Notes: generated by a model not told the origin, from the sequence alone. Shown: positions 33,967 to 45,179, counted from the stretch's first letter. The stretch: DNA of 64,000 bases from Orychophragmus violaceus (GCA_030180135.1 CM058230.1:15067082-15131081); one strand, 5' to 3'. Numbers and translations: made by a program.

Positions 33967-35150
33967 TGATAAGTGTAAAGTTTTATCCCTATACTAACTG
34001 CAAGTGCACAGTAATATCAATGTAGTACTTAGGGTATCGAATCCACGAGGACTCTAGGCAACGATAGAATTAGAACAGAAAGATTAAACTAGGAGAAAGC
34101 AAATATGATTAGAAACTAAAAGCAAAGCAAGAAAGTAAATCAGGTGAGTTTGTGAGCAAGGAAACGAAGGCGTTAAGTCTAGGGAGTTTGCAGGAAATCA
34201 GGAACACAAGCAATCAATCAATCGGGATCTAATTAAGAACTGTTCTAGAACTCAAACACAGATATAGAATTAACCAACTGTCGTTGTGAGAACTCTCTAA
34301 GTCTAAGTGCAGCAATCCAAATTCCTTTGTAATTACTAACAGATTAAACCAGCTTTAATTCCAAGTTCGATATGTTCACAATCTATTTAAACCAAATTCC
34401 TTTGCAAGTAATTAAATTGCTTATCTAGGTTCTTTCTAGCTAATCAACCAACTGTCGTTGTATCAATCAACCTAACATCATAAATCTGGGTAGCTAATTC
34501 AGATTAAGCAGTAAGAACAATCCTAGATGAAGAACTAACATATATGAATCCCTACAGATTTATTAACCTATAATTCCATGAAATCCCTAATGAGAATCCC
34601 TAAACCTAACAGGTAATCTACTCAGACATGATCATCGAAACAGAAAACATCATGAATAGAAAACCAAATATTATAAAATCAAATAAAGAACTAGGGTTCA
34701 AAATCCTCTCTCTTTCGAGAGCAGGATCAGCCCCTAACTCTCTTTGAAAATAAAATAAAACTTAGAACTGAAAGCGTAGCCTAAACAATGGCTTAAAAAC
34801 CCTAATATAATGGTCTAAAGTCGGCTGGGGCTTCTTTATAATTATGAGAAATATCTGGGCAAAGTTGCAATTTCTATATTCTTCTCATTAAACGCCGAGA
34901 ATTTGTCTGCGTCGACCTTGTGTCGATCGATGCACCTTCTGTGTCGATCGACACAGGTCTGAGAATTCGACAGTGAAGTCCATCTCTTGGGTCAATACTC
35001 CAAAATGCTCCAGAATGCACCATAATGTCCAATTCCGCTCCAAACATACCTAGACCTGTAAACATACTAAAAAGACTCCAAAACATAATAAAAGACTCGA
35101 TAAATAAGACATATACCAGGGTTAAAATCCCTAAAATCCATGTTATATCA
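33967..35150 (-). repeat. 3' LTR of GY3
   Basis: TG...CA ends, with a motif pair at 34923/34944. It is followed by ACTCCCCCACACTTAG and the stem CTTGCTTG-ccct-CAAGCAAG at 35169-35188. Confidence 0.93.
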
Positions 35151-36475
35151 ACTCCCCCACACTTAGCTCTTGCTTGCCCTCAAGCAAGTAAAGAACCAAA
35201 ACATGGTGAAGAGGTTTGAAAACTTTCAGAAACTCTTTTCATCCTAGAAGCAACAACACTCAGATTCCCCTTAGTAAGCCACTGAAAGAATCACCTGCAA
35301 GACATCAAGACCAACATGTACTTCCCCCACACTTAGCAACTGTCCTAAGTAAACTCCACAATCACATTCACGCATTCAAATTCACCCTACAGACTTCTTA
35401 AGCATATTAAGTGCGGTCTCACCTAAGGATTATCGATCAAAGGGAACATGGATTCTTACTTTGCCAGCTCTAGACCACCATACTATCTTTTTCTGGTTCC
35501 TTTCTTCTCTTTTCCCTTCCTTAGCATTCTGATTTTTCCCCATTGGGTATCATTTTATTTTTATTTTTTTATCAGTGCTCTTCCCGTTAAGGGGTGTACT
35601 TTGGACACATTCCATGGATGCACAGGAGATGATAGTTATAGCTACCACTCCCAGAGACAACTTCGGAGTTACTAACTCATCCTCAGTTTATTACTTTTTT
35701 TTATTTTATGGAAGGGGAGAAGGGAACCATACTCGGACAGGTTTACAAGCTGTGTCAGAACTAACAAAGGAGTCTGACTCAAGGTATACCAAGCCCTTAG
35801 GTGAGAGATTAAGTCAGATTTACAAGGGTGAAGTCAGTAAAGGATCCTCTGATACCTGAAGTGATGTGGGTGTCCTCAGTAGGTTGATCTGTGTTGGGGT
35901 TTTCTAATAGTCATAGATAGATCATGCAGCTTCATCCCAATGGTCACTTAAGTTCCTGCAAGATGTTGTTAACTTCTCAAAAATTCATTGTTTCCTACTT
36001 AAACTTGTTTTTGACTCAATAAAACAAAAAATTTGGAAAAACAGGACTGACTCTAAGAAAACAGAAGCGTGCGTCAGTAGATACCTCCCCCACACTTAAA
36101 CTACACTGTCCCCAGTGTAATCAAAGCATGAGCTCGGGGAAAACAAATAATCAAATTGAAAAGAGTCTGAAAAATCCAGAGTTACGTACCTCTCGTCGCA
36201 CTGTGTCGATCGATGCTCAGGACCGCATCGATCGACGCAAGGCGCATTTGCTCAATTCATTTGTGTAATCGCACTGTGTCGATCGACACACAGTTGTGTC
36301 GATCAATGCCAGGCGATTTTGGACCTGTTCTCTCGGCTGAAAACACCAAAACGAAAAATCAAAGAAACAAACACCTAAAACGAAAAATAAAAATGAAAAC
36401 TGACTCTACAGTGGGTTGCCTCCCACTCAGCGCTTGTTTTTAGTCATTAGCTTGACTATGGAATAGAGATTAGAC
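35151..36475 (-). other. GY3 3' internal noncoding region
   Basis: No gene. It contains the three purine-tract/hairpin modules (35151-35188, about 35325-35351 and about 36085-36120), a T-rich tract at 35558-35570 and motif pairs at 36206/36228 and 36279/36299. Confidence 0.7.
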
Positions 36476-38272
36476 TCATGGCGGTTTCAACAGAGACTTT
36501 GAATGTCTCTGTGAATATCTCTTTATCCAAGGGGGTGTGTATGCTTTCGGATCATGAGATTTCCCAAGGAACGAAGGAGTAGAATCAGGGCCGGAGCGAA
36601 GCTTGGGTGGTATGCTGCGTTTTCCGTCATTCAAAGCAATGCGGTTAAGAGGTTTTGATGATTTGTGCCTTACCTTTGGTGGAAATGAGATGTCTGGAGC
36701 TTTCTGCTTATGAGCAGTTGCAGGCACTGAATATGTTAGAGCAAGTTCAGAATGAACTGCCATATTCTTCTCTCCAACAAAAACCTCTGGTTCCACCTCC
36801 ACACTGAAGCTCTGTCCATCAATGGTGGATTTCTGCAGCTTATCCATCTTGAACCTCAATGTTTCATCTCCCAGGTGGAGATCAATTAGACCATGTTGCA
36901 CATTAATCACTGCTCCAGCAGTAGCTAAGAAAGATCTACCAAGTAGCAGAGGATCATCAGGCTCAATCTCATACTTCAGCACCACAAAGTCTGTTGGAAT
37001 CAAGTAGTTTCCAACTCTGACAGGAATATCCTTAAGAACTCCTTTCGGATATCGCTTTGAACGATCAGCTAGGATAAGAGAGATCCTAGTAGGCTGGAAT
37101 TCCATCTTTCCCAATCTCACATCTACTGAGTACGACATTAGATTCACACAGGATCCTAAGTCACACAGAGAACGCTTGAATCTTTCTTTAGAGATATAAC
37201 AGTCTAGTACAAAGGCTCCTGGATCTGGAAGCTTCTCTGTAATCTGGATCAGCTTCTTTTCCATCACTTTCATGCATTCAGTCACTTCTAGCTCCTGTTT
37301 AGACAGTTTAGGAACCTTAGGATATGGCACAGAGGGCTTATAGACTCGTTCCAGGACTGTTGCAGGTTTCTGGTCCCGTCTGCGTTCAGTGTCGATCGAT
37401 GCACGATGTGTGTCGATCGACACAAGGCGATTTCGAGCAATTTCAACAGACGTATCGGGACTGTGTCGATCGATGCAAGATTTGTGTCGATCGATGCATG
37501 TCTCAGACAGACAGAATTCTTCCAAAAAATCTGAGATTATGCTCTCTTCTTCTTCCAGCAAGTCAATCTCATCTCTTATGGTCACAGCATTGATGGATCT
37601 GTTCTGTTCAGCTTTCCCAGCTTCATTTTGCCTTTGTATTGCTCCAGCTGTTTGTTGAACTTGAACATCTAGCTTCTTCACATGTGTGCTTAAAGATTCA
37701 AACTTCCCATTCAGATTCTCATGCATAGCATCCAGCTTCCTGTCGAAGTCTACAATAGTCTTAGTCTGATCCTCTAGCAACTGTTCCATCATGGCTTCCA
37801 TCTTGCTCTTATAAGCATTAGCAGCAGGTGTCTGATATGAGGATGATCCATAAGTTCTCTGATAAGAATTACCTTGCTGACTACCAAACATGTTTCCTTG
37901 GAATCCAGAGCCACTGATGTAGTCCAAATCCCTTTCCTGTCTTTCCAGTAACTGCTCCATCATACTTATCAGCTTATCAGACTGCGTATTTTGAGGAAGA
38001 ACAGGCTGATATGATGAAGGTTCATAATCTCTGGTGAATGAATAAGAACCATAGTCTCTGCAGAATGAGTTATTATGCTGATTTTCCAACATCCGTTCCA
38101 TCATTCCCATCATCTTACGCTCAGTATCGATCGATGAAAGTAGTGTCGATCGATGCAAGGACGAAGATGTGTCGATCGACACACATGACAGTGTCGATCG
38201 ATGCAAGGCGATTACAGACGTACCTGAAATGCAAGAACAGAAAAAAATTAGTAACAAAAAAACAAAAAACAA
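36476..38272 (-). CDS. GY3 gag-linker and retropepsin protein
   Basis: This single 598-residue frame lacks the gag capsid domain seen in GY1. It has MMERMLE/MMEQLLE segments (54-60, 104-110 and 160-166), a helical KKLDVQVQQTAGAIQ segment (199-213), an acidic stretch (235-252), and a retropepsin-like domain at about 354-465. The likely catalytic Asp is 371 in CDLGSCVNLM, where Athila proteases have D-L-G-A-S. A basic Pro-rich tail follows. Residues 25-50 and 259-298 are translated motif arrays (SIDT, CIDRH, LHRST). The start lies 55 bases after the primer site, with a hydrophobic N-terminus (2-15) that may not be real. Protease activity is possible but unproven. Confidence 0.7.
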   Translation of the reverse strand: MFFVFLLLIFFCSCISGTSVIALHRSTLSCVSIDTSSSLHRSTLLSSIDTERKMMGMMERMLENQHNNSFCRDYGSYSFTRDYEPSSYQPVLPQNTQSDKLISMMEQLLERQERDLDYISGSGFQGNMFGSQQGNSYQRTYGSSSYQTPAANAYKSKMEAMMEQLLEDQTKTIVDFDRKLDAMHENLNGKFESLSTHVKKLDVQVQQTAGAIQRQNEAGKAEQNRSINAVTIRDEIDLLEEEESIISDFLEEFCLSETCIDRHKSCIDRHSPDTSVEIARNRLVSIDTHRASIDTERRRDQKPATVLERVYKPSVPYPKVPKLSKQELEVTECMKVMEKKLIQITEKLPDPGAFVLDCYISKERFKRSLCDLGSCVNLMSYSVDVRLGKMEFQPTRISLILADRSKRYPKGVLKDIPVRVGNYLIPTDFVVLKYEIEPDDPLLLGRSFLATAGAVINVQHGLIDLHLGDETLRFKMDKLQKSTIDGQSFSVEVEPEVFVGEKNMAVHSELALTYSVPATAHKQKAPDISFPPKVRHKSSKPLNRIALNDGKRSIPPKLRSGPDSTPSFLGKSHDPKAYTPPWIKRYSQRHSKSLLKPP

Positions 38273-38326
38273 AACAAAAATCCTAGTCTAAACCCTAAGT
38301 TCAAATCTATCGAAGACTCAAAAGAG

Positions 38327-38344
38327 TCCCCGGAAACGGCGCCA
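38327..38344 (-). other. Primer binding site of GY3 (tRNA-Asp type, one mismatch)
   Basis: The plus strand reads TCCCCGGAAACGGCGCCA, one base off the GY2 site. Confidence 0.85.
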
Positions 38345-38350
38345 AAAACT

Positions 38351-39534
38351 TGGTAGGTGTAAAGTTTTAACCATATACTAACTGCAAGTGCACAGCAATT
38401 CAATGTAGTACTTAGAGTATCGAATCCACAAGGACTCTGGGCAACGATAGATTTAGAACAGAAAAGATTAAACTAGGAGAAAGCAAATATGATTAGAAAC
38501 TAAAAAGCAAAGCAAGAAAGTAAATCAGGTGAGTTTGTGAGCAAGGATGCAAGGCATTAAGTCTAGGGAGTTCTCAGGAAATCAGAAACACAAGCAATCA
38601 ATCAATCGGGATCTAATTAAGAGCTATTATATAACTCAAACACAGATATAGAATTCACCAACTGTCGTTGCGAGAATTCTCTAAGTCCAAGTGCAGTAAT
38701 CCAAATTCCTTTGTAATTACTAACAGATTAAACCAGCTTTAATTCCAAGTTCGATATGTTCACAATCTAATTAAACCAAATTCCTTTGCGAGTAATTAAA
38801 TTGCTCATCTAGGTTTTTTCTAGCTAATCAACCAACTGTCGTTGTATCAATCAACCTAACATCATAAATCTGGGTAGATAATTCAGATTAAGCAATAAGA
38901 ACAATCCTAGATGAAGAACTAACATATATGAATCCCTACAGATCTATCAACCTATAATTCCATGAAATCCCTAATGAGAATCCCTAAACTTAACAGGTAA
39001 TCTACTCAGACATGATCATCGAAACAGAAAACATCATGAATAGAAAACCAAATATTATAAAATCAAATAAAGAACTCGGGTTCAAAATCCTCTCTCTTTC
39101 GAGAGCAGGATCAGCCCCTAACTCTCTCTGAAAATGAAATAAAACTTAGAACTGAAAGTGTAGCCTAAACAATGACTTAAAAACCCTAATGTAATGGTCT
39201 AAAGTCGGCTGGGGATTTTTTTGTAATTATGAGAAATATCTGGGCAAAGTTGCAATTTCCATATTCTTCTCATTAAACGCCGAGAATTTGTCTGCGTCGA
39301 CCTTGTGTCGATCGATGCACCTTCTGTGTCGATCGACACAGGTCTGAGAATTCGACAGTGAAGTCCATCTCTCGGGTCAATACTCCAAAATGCTCCAGAA
39401 TGCACCATAATGTCCAATTCCGCTCCAAACATACCTAGACCTGTAAACATACTAAAAATACTCCAAAACATAATAAAAGACTCAATAAATAAGACATATG
39501 ATAGTCTAAAATCCCTAAAATCCATGGTATATCA
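38351..39534 (-). repeat. 5' LTR of GY3
   Basis: It starts TGGTAGGTGT after the primer site and ends GGTATATCA before gaagt. Motif pair at 39308/39329. Confidence 0.93.
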
Positions 39535-39690
39535 GAAGTACTTTAATCTTGACCATTAAATATGATAGTCTATCCTATCCACCCATTCAAAATCGACTAT
39601 TGATGTAACTGGGGGGATTTTTTGGGGCCAAAAACGTGAAGGGAAATAATTTTTTTCTTTCATTTTTATTAATTTAGGTAATGTGGGGCC

Positions 39691-41035
39691 ATAATATAAA
39701 TCAAATGTCTATTTGCATGTGTCCATACACACATAATAAAAGAACACTTTAATAATCTATATAGATATCGAGTGTCAACTGAATAACGAGTACCTAAATA
39801 CCTATTTAAACGTAATAAAGGTAAACCGGTTTCCATTAACATATATCCATGAATTTGATATACAATTTCCTCTACAGAATGTCCACATGGACTTATACAT
39901 ACTAATCTTGACTAACATTTTATAAATCAGTTGTCCATTTGAACTTGTCCACATGGAAAATGATAAATAATAAGTTAAATTAAGTTATATATGATTAATC
40001 TAATTTTTATTGAAGAACACATGTTTTAATGTCCATTTAACCGTGCCCATATAGACATTTAGGATGAACACGAAATCGATTGTACGGTCAAGCCGTCATT
40101 ATATTTTCAATAATGTCCATTATAGTTTGTCCATACGAGTGTGGTGTCCTAGATATCTTTGTGTTTGTGATTGAAATAAAAAATCGGTGATGCAAATAGA
40201 TACCCACTTTACATTGTTCATTATACTTATACATTGATCCAAAAAAAAAATATATACAATGAATGCATTGGCAAAGTATCATGGACAAGAGTTTTTGGAC
40301 AAAACGACATGGACATTATTTTGGTAAACTATCGCATTTTACTATCTTTGTCATTTATTTTGTGTATGTGTCCATGTAGATGGTTTGGTTTGGAACTTAT
40401 TGTTTCTTAACTAACTTCACGGAAATGTTCATTTAAAGTGGTTTGCATAGATGAAATAATCAAGAATTATGGTGGAATATATAGATTCATATGTCCATTA
40501 GAACGTGTCCACTATAATGGATTTACGGACATGCTAATTTTGTTTAAATGGAATATAAATAAAATGTTCATTTGTATGTGTCCATACATACATAATAAAA
40601 GAACATTTTAATAAGCTATATCGGTATCAAGTGTCAACTGATTAACGAGTGCCTAAATAGCTATGTAAACGTATAAAAGTAATCCGGTGTCCATTAACAT
40701 ATATCTATGAAGTTGATATACAATTTCTACTACAGAATGTCCACACAGACTTATGCATACTAATCTTGACTAGCATTTTATAAATTAGTCGTCCATTTGG
40801 ATTTGTCCACATGGAAATGATAAACAATAAGTTCTAGTAAGTTATATATGATTAATTTAATTTCTATTGAAGAACACATGTTTTAATGTCCATTTAACCG
40901 TGTCCATACAAACATTTTGGATGAACATGAAAACGATTATATGGTCTAGCGGTCATTATATTTTCAATAATGTCCATTATAATTTGTCCATATGAGTGTG
41001 GTGCTTTAGGTATCTCAATCCTTGTTTGTGATGGA
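39691..41035. repeat. Direct repeat of about 480 bp rich in TGTCCA, copies about 860 bp apart
   Basis: The stretch from about 39691 to 40170 recurs from about 40550 to 41035 in the same orientation with perhaps 10-15 percent differences by eye. Shared phrases include GTGTCCATACA, AGTGTCAACTGA and TAATGTCCATT. TGTCCA phrases are dense in both copies and in the spacer between them. No coding capacity. It may be a tandem duplication inside, or the ends of, an unrecognised transposon. Confidence 0.75.
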
Positions 41036-41168
41036 ATTCCAATGATCTCTTACATAACCTAACAACTTTCAGCTCCCCACAATACAACAAAGCGCTCAAT
41101 ATTACAAAATCTATGAGTCTAATGAGTAGGATACAGATGTCCAAAGAGCGTTAAAGTGATCGGATACA

Positions 41169-41372
41169 TTAAAAAAAAAAATTACAAGGAGAAGGGGAAA
41201 AGCGAAGATACCAAAGAACAAGGTGATCAGTATCAGCGAATGGGAGATTTCCCATTTGTTCTTGGCATTGCCTAATCAGCCAAACAGCGTAGAGAATCAT
41301 AGCGATCCCAACCATCCCAAGTAGGGAATTCACCAGCTTCAACATGGACTGAAAGCAGCTTCTCACCATCCT
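41169..41372 (-). pseudogene. Captured first exon of a tetraspanin gene (TET19-like)
   Basis: The frame starts MVRSCFQSMLKLVNSLLGM and goes on IAMILYAVWLIRQCQEQMGNLPFADTDH. From memory this is very close to the N-terminus of Arabidopsis tetraspanin-19, whose first transmembrane helix it contains. The match stops after DHLVLW, where GTATCTTCGC follows, so the copy seems to run past an exon end into the start of an intron. The rest of the gene (three more membrane segments and the large loop) is absent. The retained splice donor argues for DNA-level capture and against a processed cDNA copy. It is almost surely nonfunctional. The upstream part (41373-41560) may be its 5' UTR. Confidence 0.7.
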
Positions 41373-41599
41373 TACAATCTATTTCTACCCCCAAAGTCCT
41401 TGTAGATGACGACAACAATAATTTTATCTTCGTAGGGAACTGTTGGTGGAAGAAGAGAAATCAATAAGAACTTGTGAATCCTGTGCTTCTCGGATGTTCG
41501 TTCTTTTCTTGTCTTAAGTCCGTAAATCCAATCAAGGATGAAACTTTTTTTCACAAAAGAAAATGTAAAGAATTAAAAAAGGAGAAAGTAAATAGAGAA

Positions 41600-43243
41600 T
41601 TAGGTTTAGTTAAGAGGATTGAGGGTATATTGGTAAAATGAATTGGTGAAAATGTCCAATGACATGTATGTGTCTTTTGGTGTAATTAGAAAGTGTAGAA
41701 ATGACTATAGAAGTAAATAACTCAGAAATAACTAATCACACTTTTTTTTAGAAAAGTCACAGTCAAAATAGTTTCATGTTACGTTTCCATGTCTTATAGA
41801 AGTAGAGAAACAACAGATAAAATTTTATTAATATGACGCTAACAGTAAAAGAACAAAAACCAACACAACAAATCTTATTAATGTTTACTTTTTATTTTAA
41901 ATTTTTGGTTTTAAGTATAGAAAATATAAACAAAAGTTAAATTGTTTATTCGATTTTTGTTCTTAAACGAGGATTGAGTAAAACTGTGAATACTAGTGAT
42001 ATAAATTAACATATAAAACATTTTTACAAGAAAAAAATCCATGTTGAGAGTAATACATTATTCATATGATGTAAATAGTTAATATTAAGTGATGCTGTGA
42101 GAAAAAGGTGATGCTTTGAACAAAGCCAGATCTAGAAAGGTTTTTAACGGAGTATTAGCATAGGTTTTATGGTAATTGGGGGGCATTATTATGGATTTGA
42201 ATTAATTACGTAAAGAAAAATCAAAATTTTGAGCTAATTACGTCAAGGAATTAAAATTTTAGTCGGGAACACATGACTCCATTCGTGGCTTAGTATATAC
42301 GTCCTTGGCCAACTTAAAAATTAAGGGATTCAAGTGACACTCTATAAAAATTTTATTTCTCCTTTATTTTTACATGCTTTTGAACTTGAACCTTTTCTAT
42401 TTTTATATTTAACACCCATTTTATGTTTTGATCGTGGTGTAGATCAATCCTGGATCTGCCAAAAAAATATGTATATACTAGTATGATTCGCTCGCACATT
42501 GTGTGAGCACAGACATTATTAACATACATAATTTTTAAAAATAAAAAAATCACCATTTTAATTTAACAACAATAATATTATAATTTTTTTATTATCCTAT
42601 TTTAATTAAATATAGATATAACATTATTATTAACCTCTTATAGTATTATATACTTTATTCTAAAATAATATTAGTGGCAACAAAATAAATTATAATTATA
42701 TATATATATATATATGTATTAATATCAATACATATATTTTTATTTAAAATATGTTATCGTTTATATATAAATTCAAAATTATATAAATAATACAAATTTA
42801 TGAAATTGCATTATCTATAACAACTAAATGTATTAATATTTAAAGATCTTCATAAATATTTTCAAATTTATCATCTTACTTTTATTCTTTATCCAAGGTT
42901 ATGTATATATTATAAATAAAATTTAAAATAAAATATAATTATATGTGTATAAATATTATAACTTTTATTAAAATATTTATCGTTTATATTTATACAAATT
43001 TTAAAATTATATAATTAATATGAATTTACTATATAAATTTGTATTACCATAACAGGCATAGTTATCAATACTAAAAACTCATAATAATAAAAAATCGTAT
43101 TTATCGTTTTATCTTTTTAGTTATTTTTTATTCGGATGATGTATATCTCTAAAATAAAATAAAAGTTAATTTTTAAAATTAATATAATAAATAACAAAAG
43201 TATAAATATAAATTAAGGTTAATATTGTACAAAGTTTAATTTC
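41600..43243. other. AT-rich intergenic stretch
   Basis: Very AT-rich (TATATA runs near 42700), with no gene or element recognised. GCCAGATCTAG at 42125-42135 and CTGGATCTGCC at 42450-42460 might be an imperfect inverted pair of an old element. Confidence 0.4.
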
Positions 43244-43391
43244 ATTAATGGTAAATTAGTAATCAAACATTTTGAGAGTGAATATAAGGACAAAAGCACT
43301 TTCCAATTAATATAAAGATTAATGGCAAATTAGTAACCAACCATTTTGAAAGCGAATATAAGGACAAAAACACTTTCCAATTAATATAAAG
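43244..43391. repeat. Two tandem copies of a 74-bp unit
   Basis: Units 43244-43317 and 43318-43391 both start ATTAATGG and end TTAATATAAAGAT, with a few differences. Noncoding. Confidence 0.85.
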
Positions 43392-43472
43392 ATAACACAT
43401 GCGAGCAATAATTAATGTGTATAATATATACCTAATAAACTAATTTTAGAACGACAAAGATTTAAAATAAAG

Positions 43473-44652
43473 CAGTACAGTTAGTTCCGTGCGTTCGCCC
43501 TAGTTTCGGAAGCTCTCTGACGCGATTTTCGAGACAAGCCGCCGACTTCGATTCCACCGGTTTCTCCCCGGACGGCGTCCATTGCCGGTGCCGGGGAGGG
43601 TCACAAGCCTCCGTCTGTAGCTTCTGATCCCATCTCAAGTGCATGTGCCCTGTTCCAACGGTTTCTCCGGTCCCGTCATCGCCGTCATCTCCTCTCCGAC
43701 TGTCGCCTCCCCTGCTTGCTTCCGGTCGTCATTGTTTCCGTCTGGTCGGCGTGCGTGCCTCCGTCGAGTGGTTGCCGTCGACTCCTCAGCCATTTCCGGC
43801 GATCATGCTCTCCTCGTTTGGTGAGTATGCGTTTCTAGCCGATCTATTCAATCCGGTGCTCTGTTTGGCTGTAGTTCCAGAATTGGCATCGTCAAGCTGT
43901 GGTTTGGTTCTTGTTTACGGTTCTAGTTCTAGGCGTGATTTGGGCTGGTTCCGGGTTAGGGTTATCGGTTTGAGATGTGGTCATTTGGTTTAGAAAGTTA
44001 TGTTTAGCTCCCTCTTCTTTCCAGGTAGTCGTTGGTCCACATATCCGGCTTGGCAACTGAACTTGTAGGTTTTTGATTTGTGGTGTGGATGAGTGTTGTG
44101 GGTGCTTTCTAGTCTAAGTTTATTTCCGGGTTATGCTTAGCGTCGGGATAGTTTGGATTGGTTTGGCTTTGGTTATTTCAAATCTAGTGTGATTTGGAAT
44201 TCATTTAGGCTTCTATCTAGGTGTTTATGGGCGTATAGAAGTGCGTCGCAACCGTATCCGAAAGAGTCTTATAGGTCCTTGTAGGTGTTCTTTCTTGTCG
44301 GATCGTGGAGTCTTGGTTCTTTGAGTCTGAGAGAGGGTCTCTCAGCATATGTTCGTGTAGTTGATGTTATCGTTGGTGGGCCGTGGGCAACATCGATAAA
44401 TCTCGCTCAAGCATCTCCACATGGGTCAAGATTTGCAAGTTCGGTTTGTATTTTGTTGGATTATGGATTGTATCGGTTGTTTTCTGGTGTAGTTGTAGGT
44501 TTTGTTTCCGGGGATTTCCTTTTGTTCCGCCGGCTTAGTTTCCCTTGACGGGATTAGTTACCGGAAAAAGTTATGTCTTCTCTCGGTTTTGTATTCCAAA
44601 AACGCATTCATCCATGGTTAAATAAATGTATAACTTCAGATGAAAAAAAAAT
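43473..44652 (+). mobile_element. Noncoding poly(A) retroposon, copy 3
   Basis: It is plus-strand, 1.18 kb, with a GC-rich start (GTTCGCCCTA...GATTTTCGAGAC), a TTAAATAAATGTA string near the 3' end and an A-run at 44643-44651. It is flanked by the 14-bp TSD GATTTAAAATAAAG at 43459-43472 and 44653-44666. The start matches copy 2. Frames of 60-116 codons exist but match nothing I know, and they have Ser/Val/Leu-rich composition that fits noncoding GC-rich DNA. Confidence 0.8.
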
Positions 44653-44666
44653 GATTTAAAATAAAG

Positions 44667-45179
44667 ATCATTTACTTAACTCTACGTCTAATCTATAACA
44701 TATGCATCACTAAATTTTACATTATGATAATAGGATGGGTTTGGAGTCGCATTCTCTCCCTTTCGCGGTCAAGTCAATTCGGGGGGAATTGCTATACATA
44801 GGCAAAGAGATAACGAGACTAAGACTCTCTCCCCATTTATGATTCAAACTTTTTCTTGGATAAATATGTTAATATTATACTTATAAATGAAGAAAGATTT
44901 ACAACCTATTACAATTTCTTTGTCAAAAAAAAAAGAATAAAAAAAAACATAAGAGATTTACAATCAACACAATCAAGAAACCTAGACTATCTTATCTAAA
45001 GACTCATGAGATTGCTAAATATATGCCTTTCTCTTCTAGGAGTGATCACATTCTTCACTTCTCTGTCAATAAGCTTGAAGGTCACTGAAAAGAGGGTAAA
45101 GGGTGTTGTTGTGAAGTTTATTATTCCGAATTTCCGATGTTTCCACACATTGAATACTCCTCAACAAAGGAACAAAAAC
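44667..45179. other. Intergenic stretch
   Basis: No gene recognised. GC-richer patch at 44740-44790. Confidence 0.4.

Larger units (their letters stand above)
33967..39534 (-). mobile_element. GY3: complete Athila-like Gypsy element, 5.6 kb, gag/protease only
   Basis: The LTRs are 33967-35150 and 38351-39534, each 1184 bp, with TSD gaagt at 33962-33966 and 39535-39539. The primer site at 38327-38344 matches tRNA-Asp with one change (A for C at 38334). The internal region holds one long frame (36476-38272) and a 1.3-kb noncoding part (35151-36475) that has the same three purine-tract/hairpin modules as GY2. No reverse transcriptase or integrase is present, so the element is non-autonomous. 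Its two LTRs differ more than those of GY2 or Copia-C, so it is older. Confidence 0.93.

Noticed and set aside
41035..41600. Helitron carrying the tetraspanin exon
   Set aside because: No TC start or CTRR hairpin end could be located, so the carrier type is left open.
42650..43240. Possible matrix attachment or origin-like AT-rich region
   Set aside because: Composition alone does not support a functional call.
43643..43993. Ser/Leu/Val-rich frames at the start of retroposon copy 3
   Set aside because: Two overlapping frames of similar length, GC-rich composition, no domain and no conservation with copies 1 and 2.
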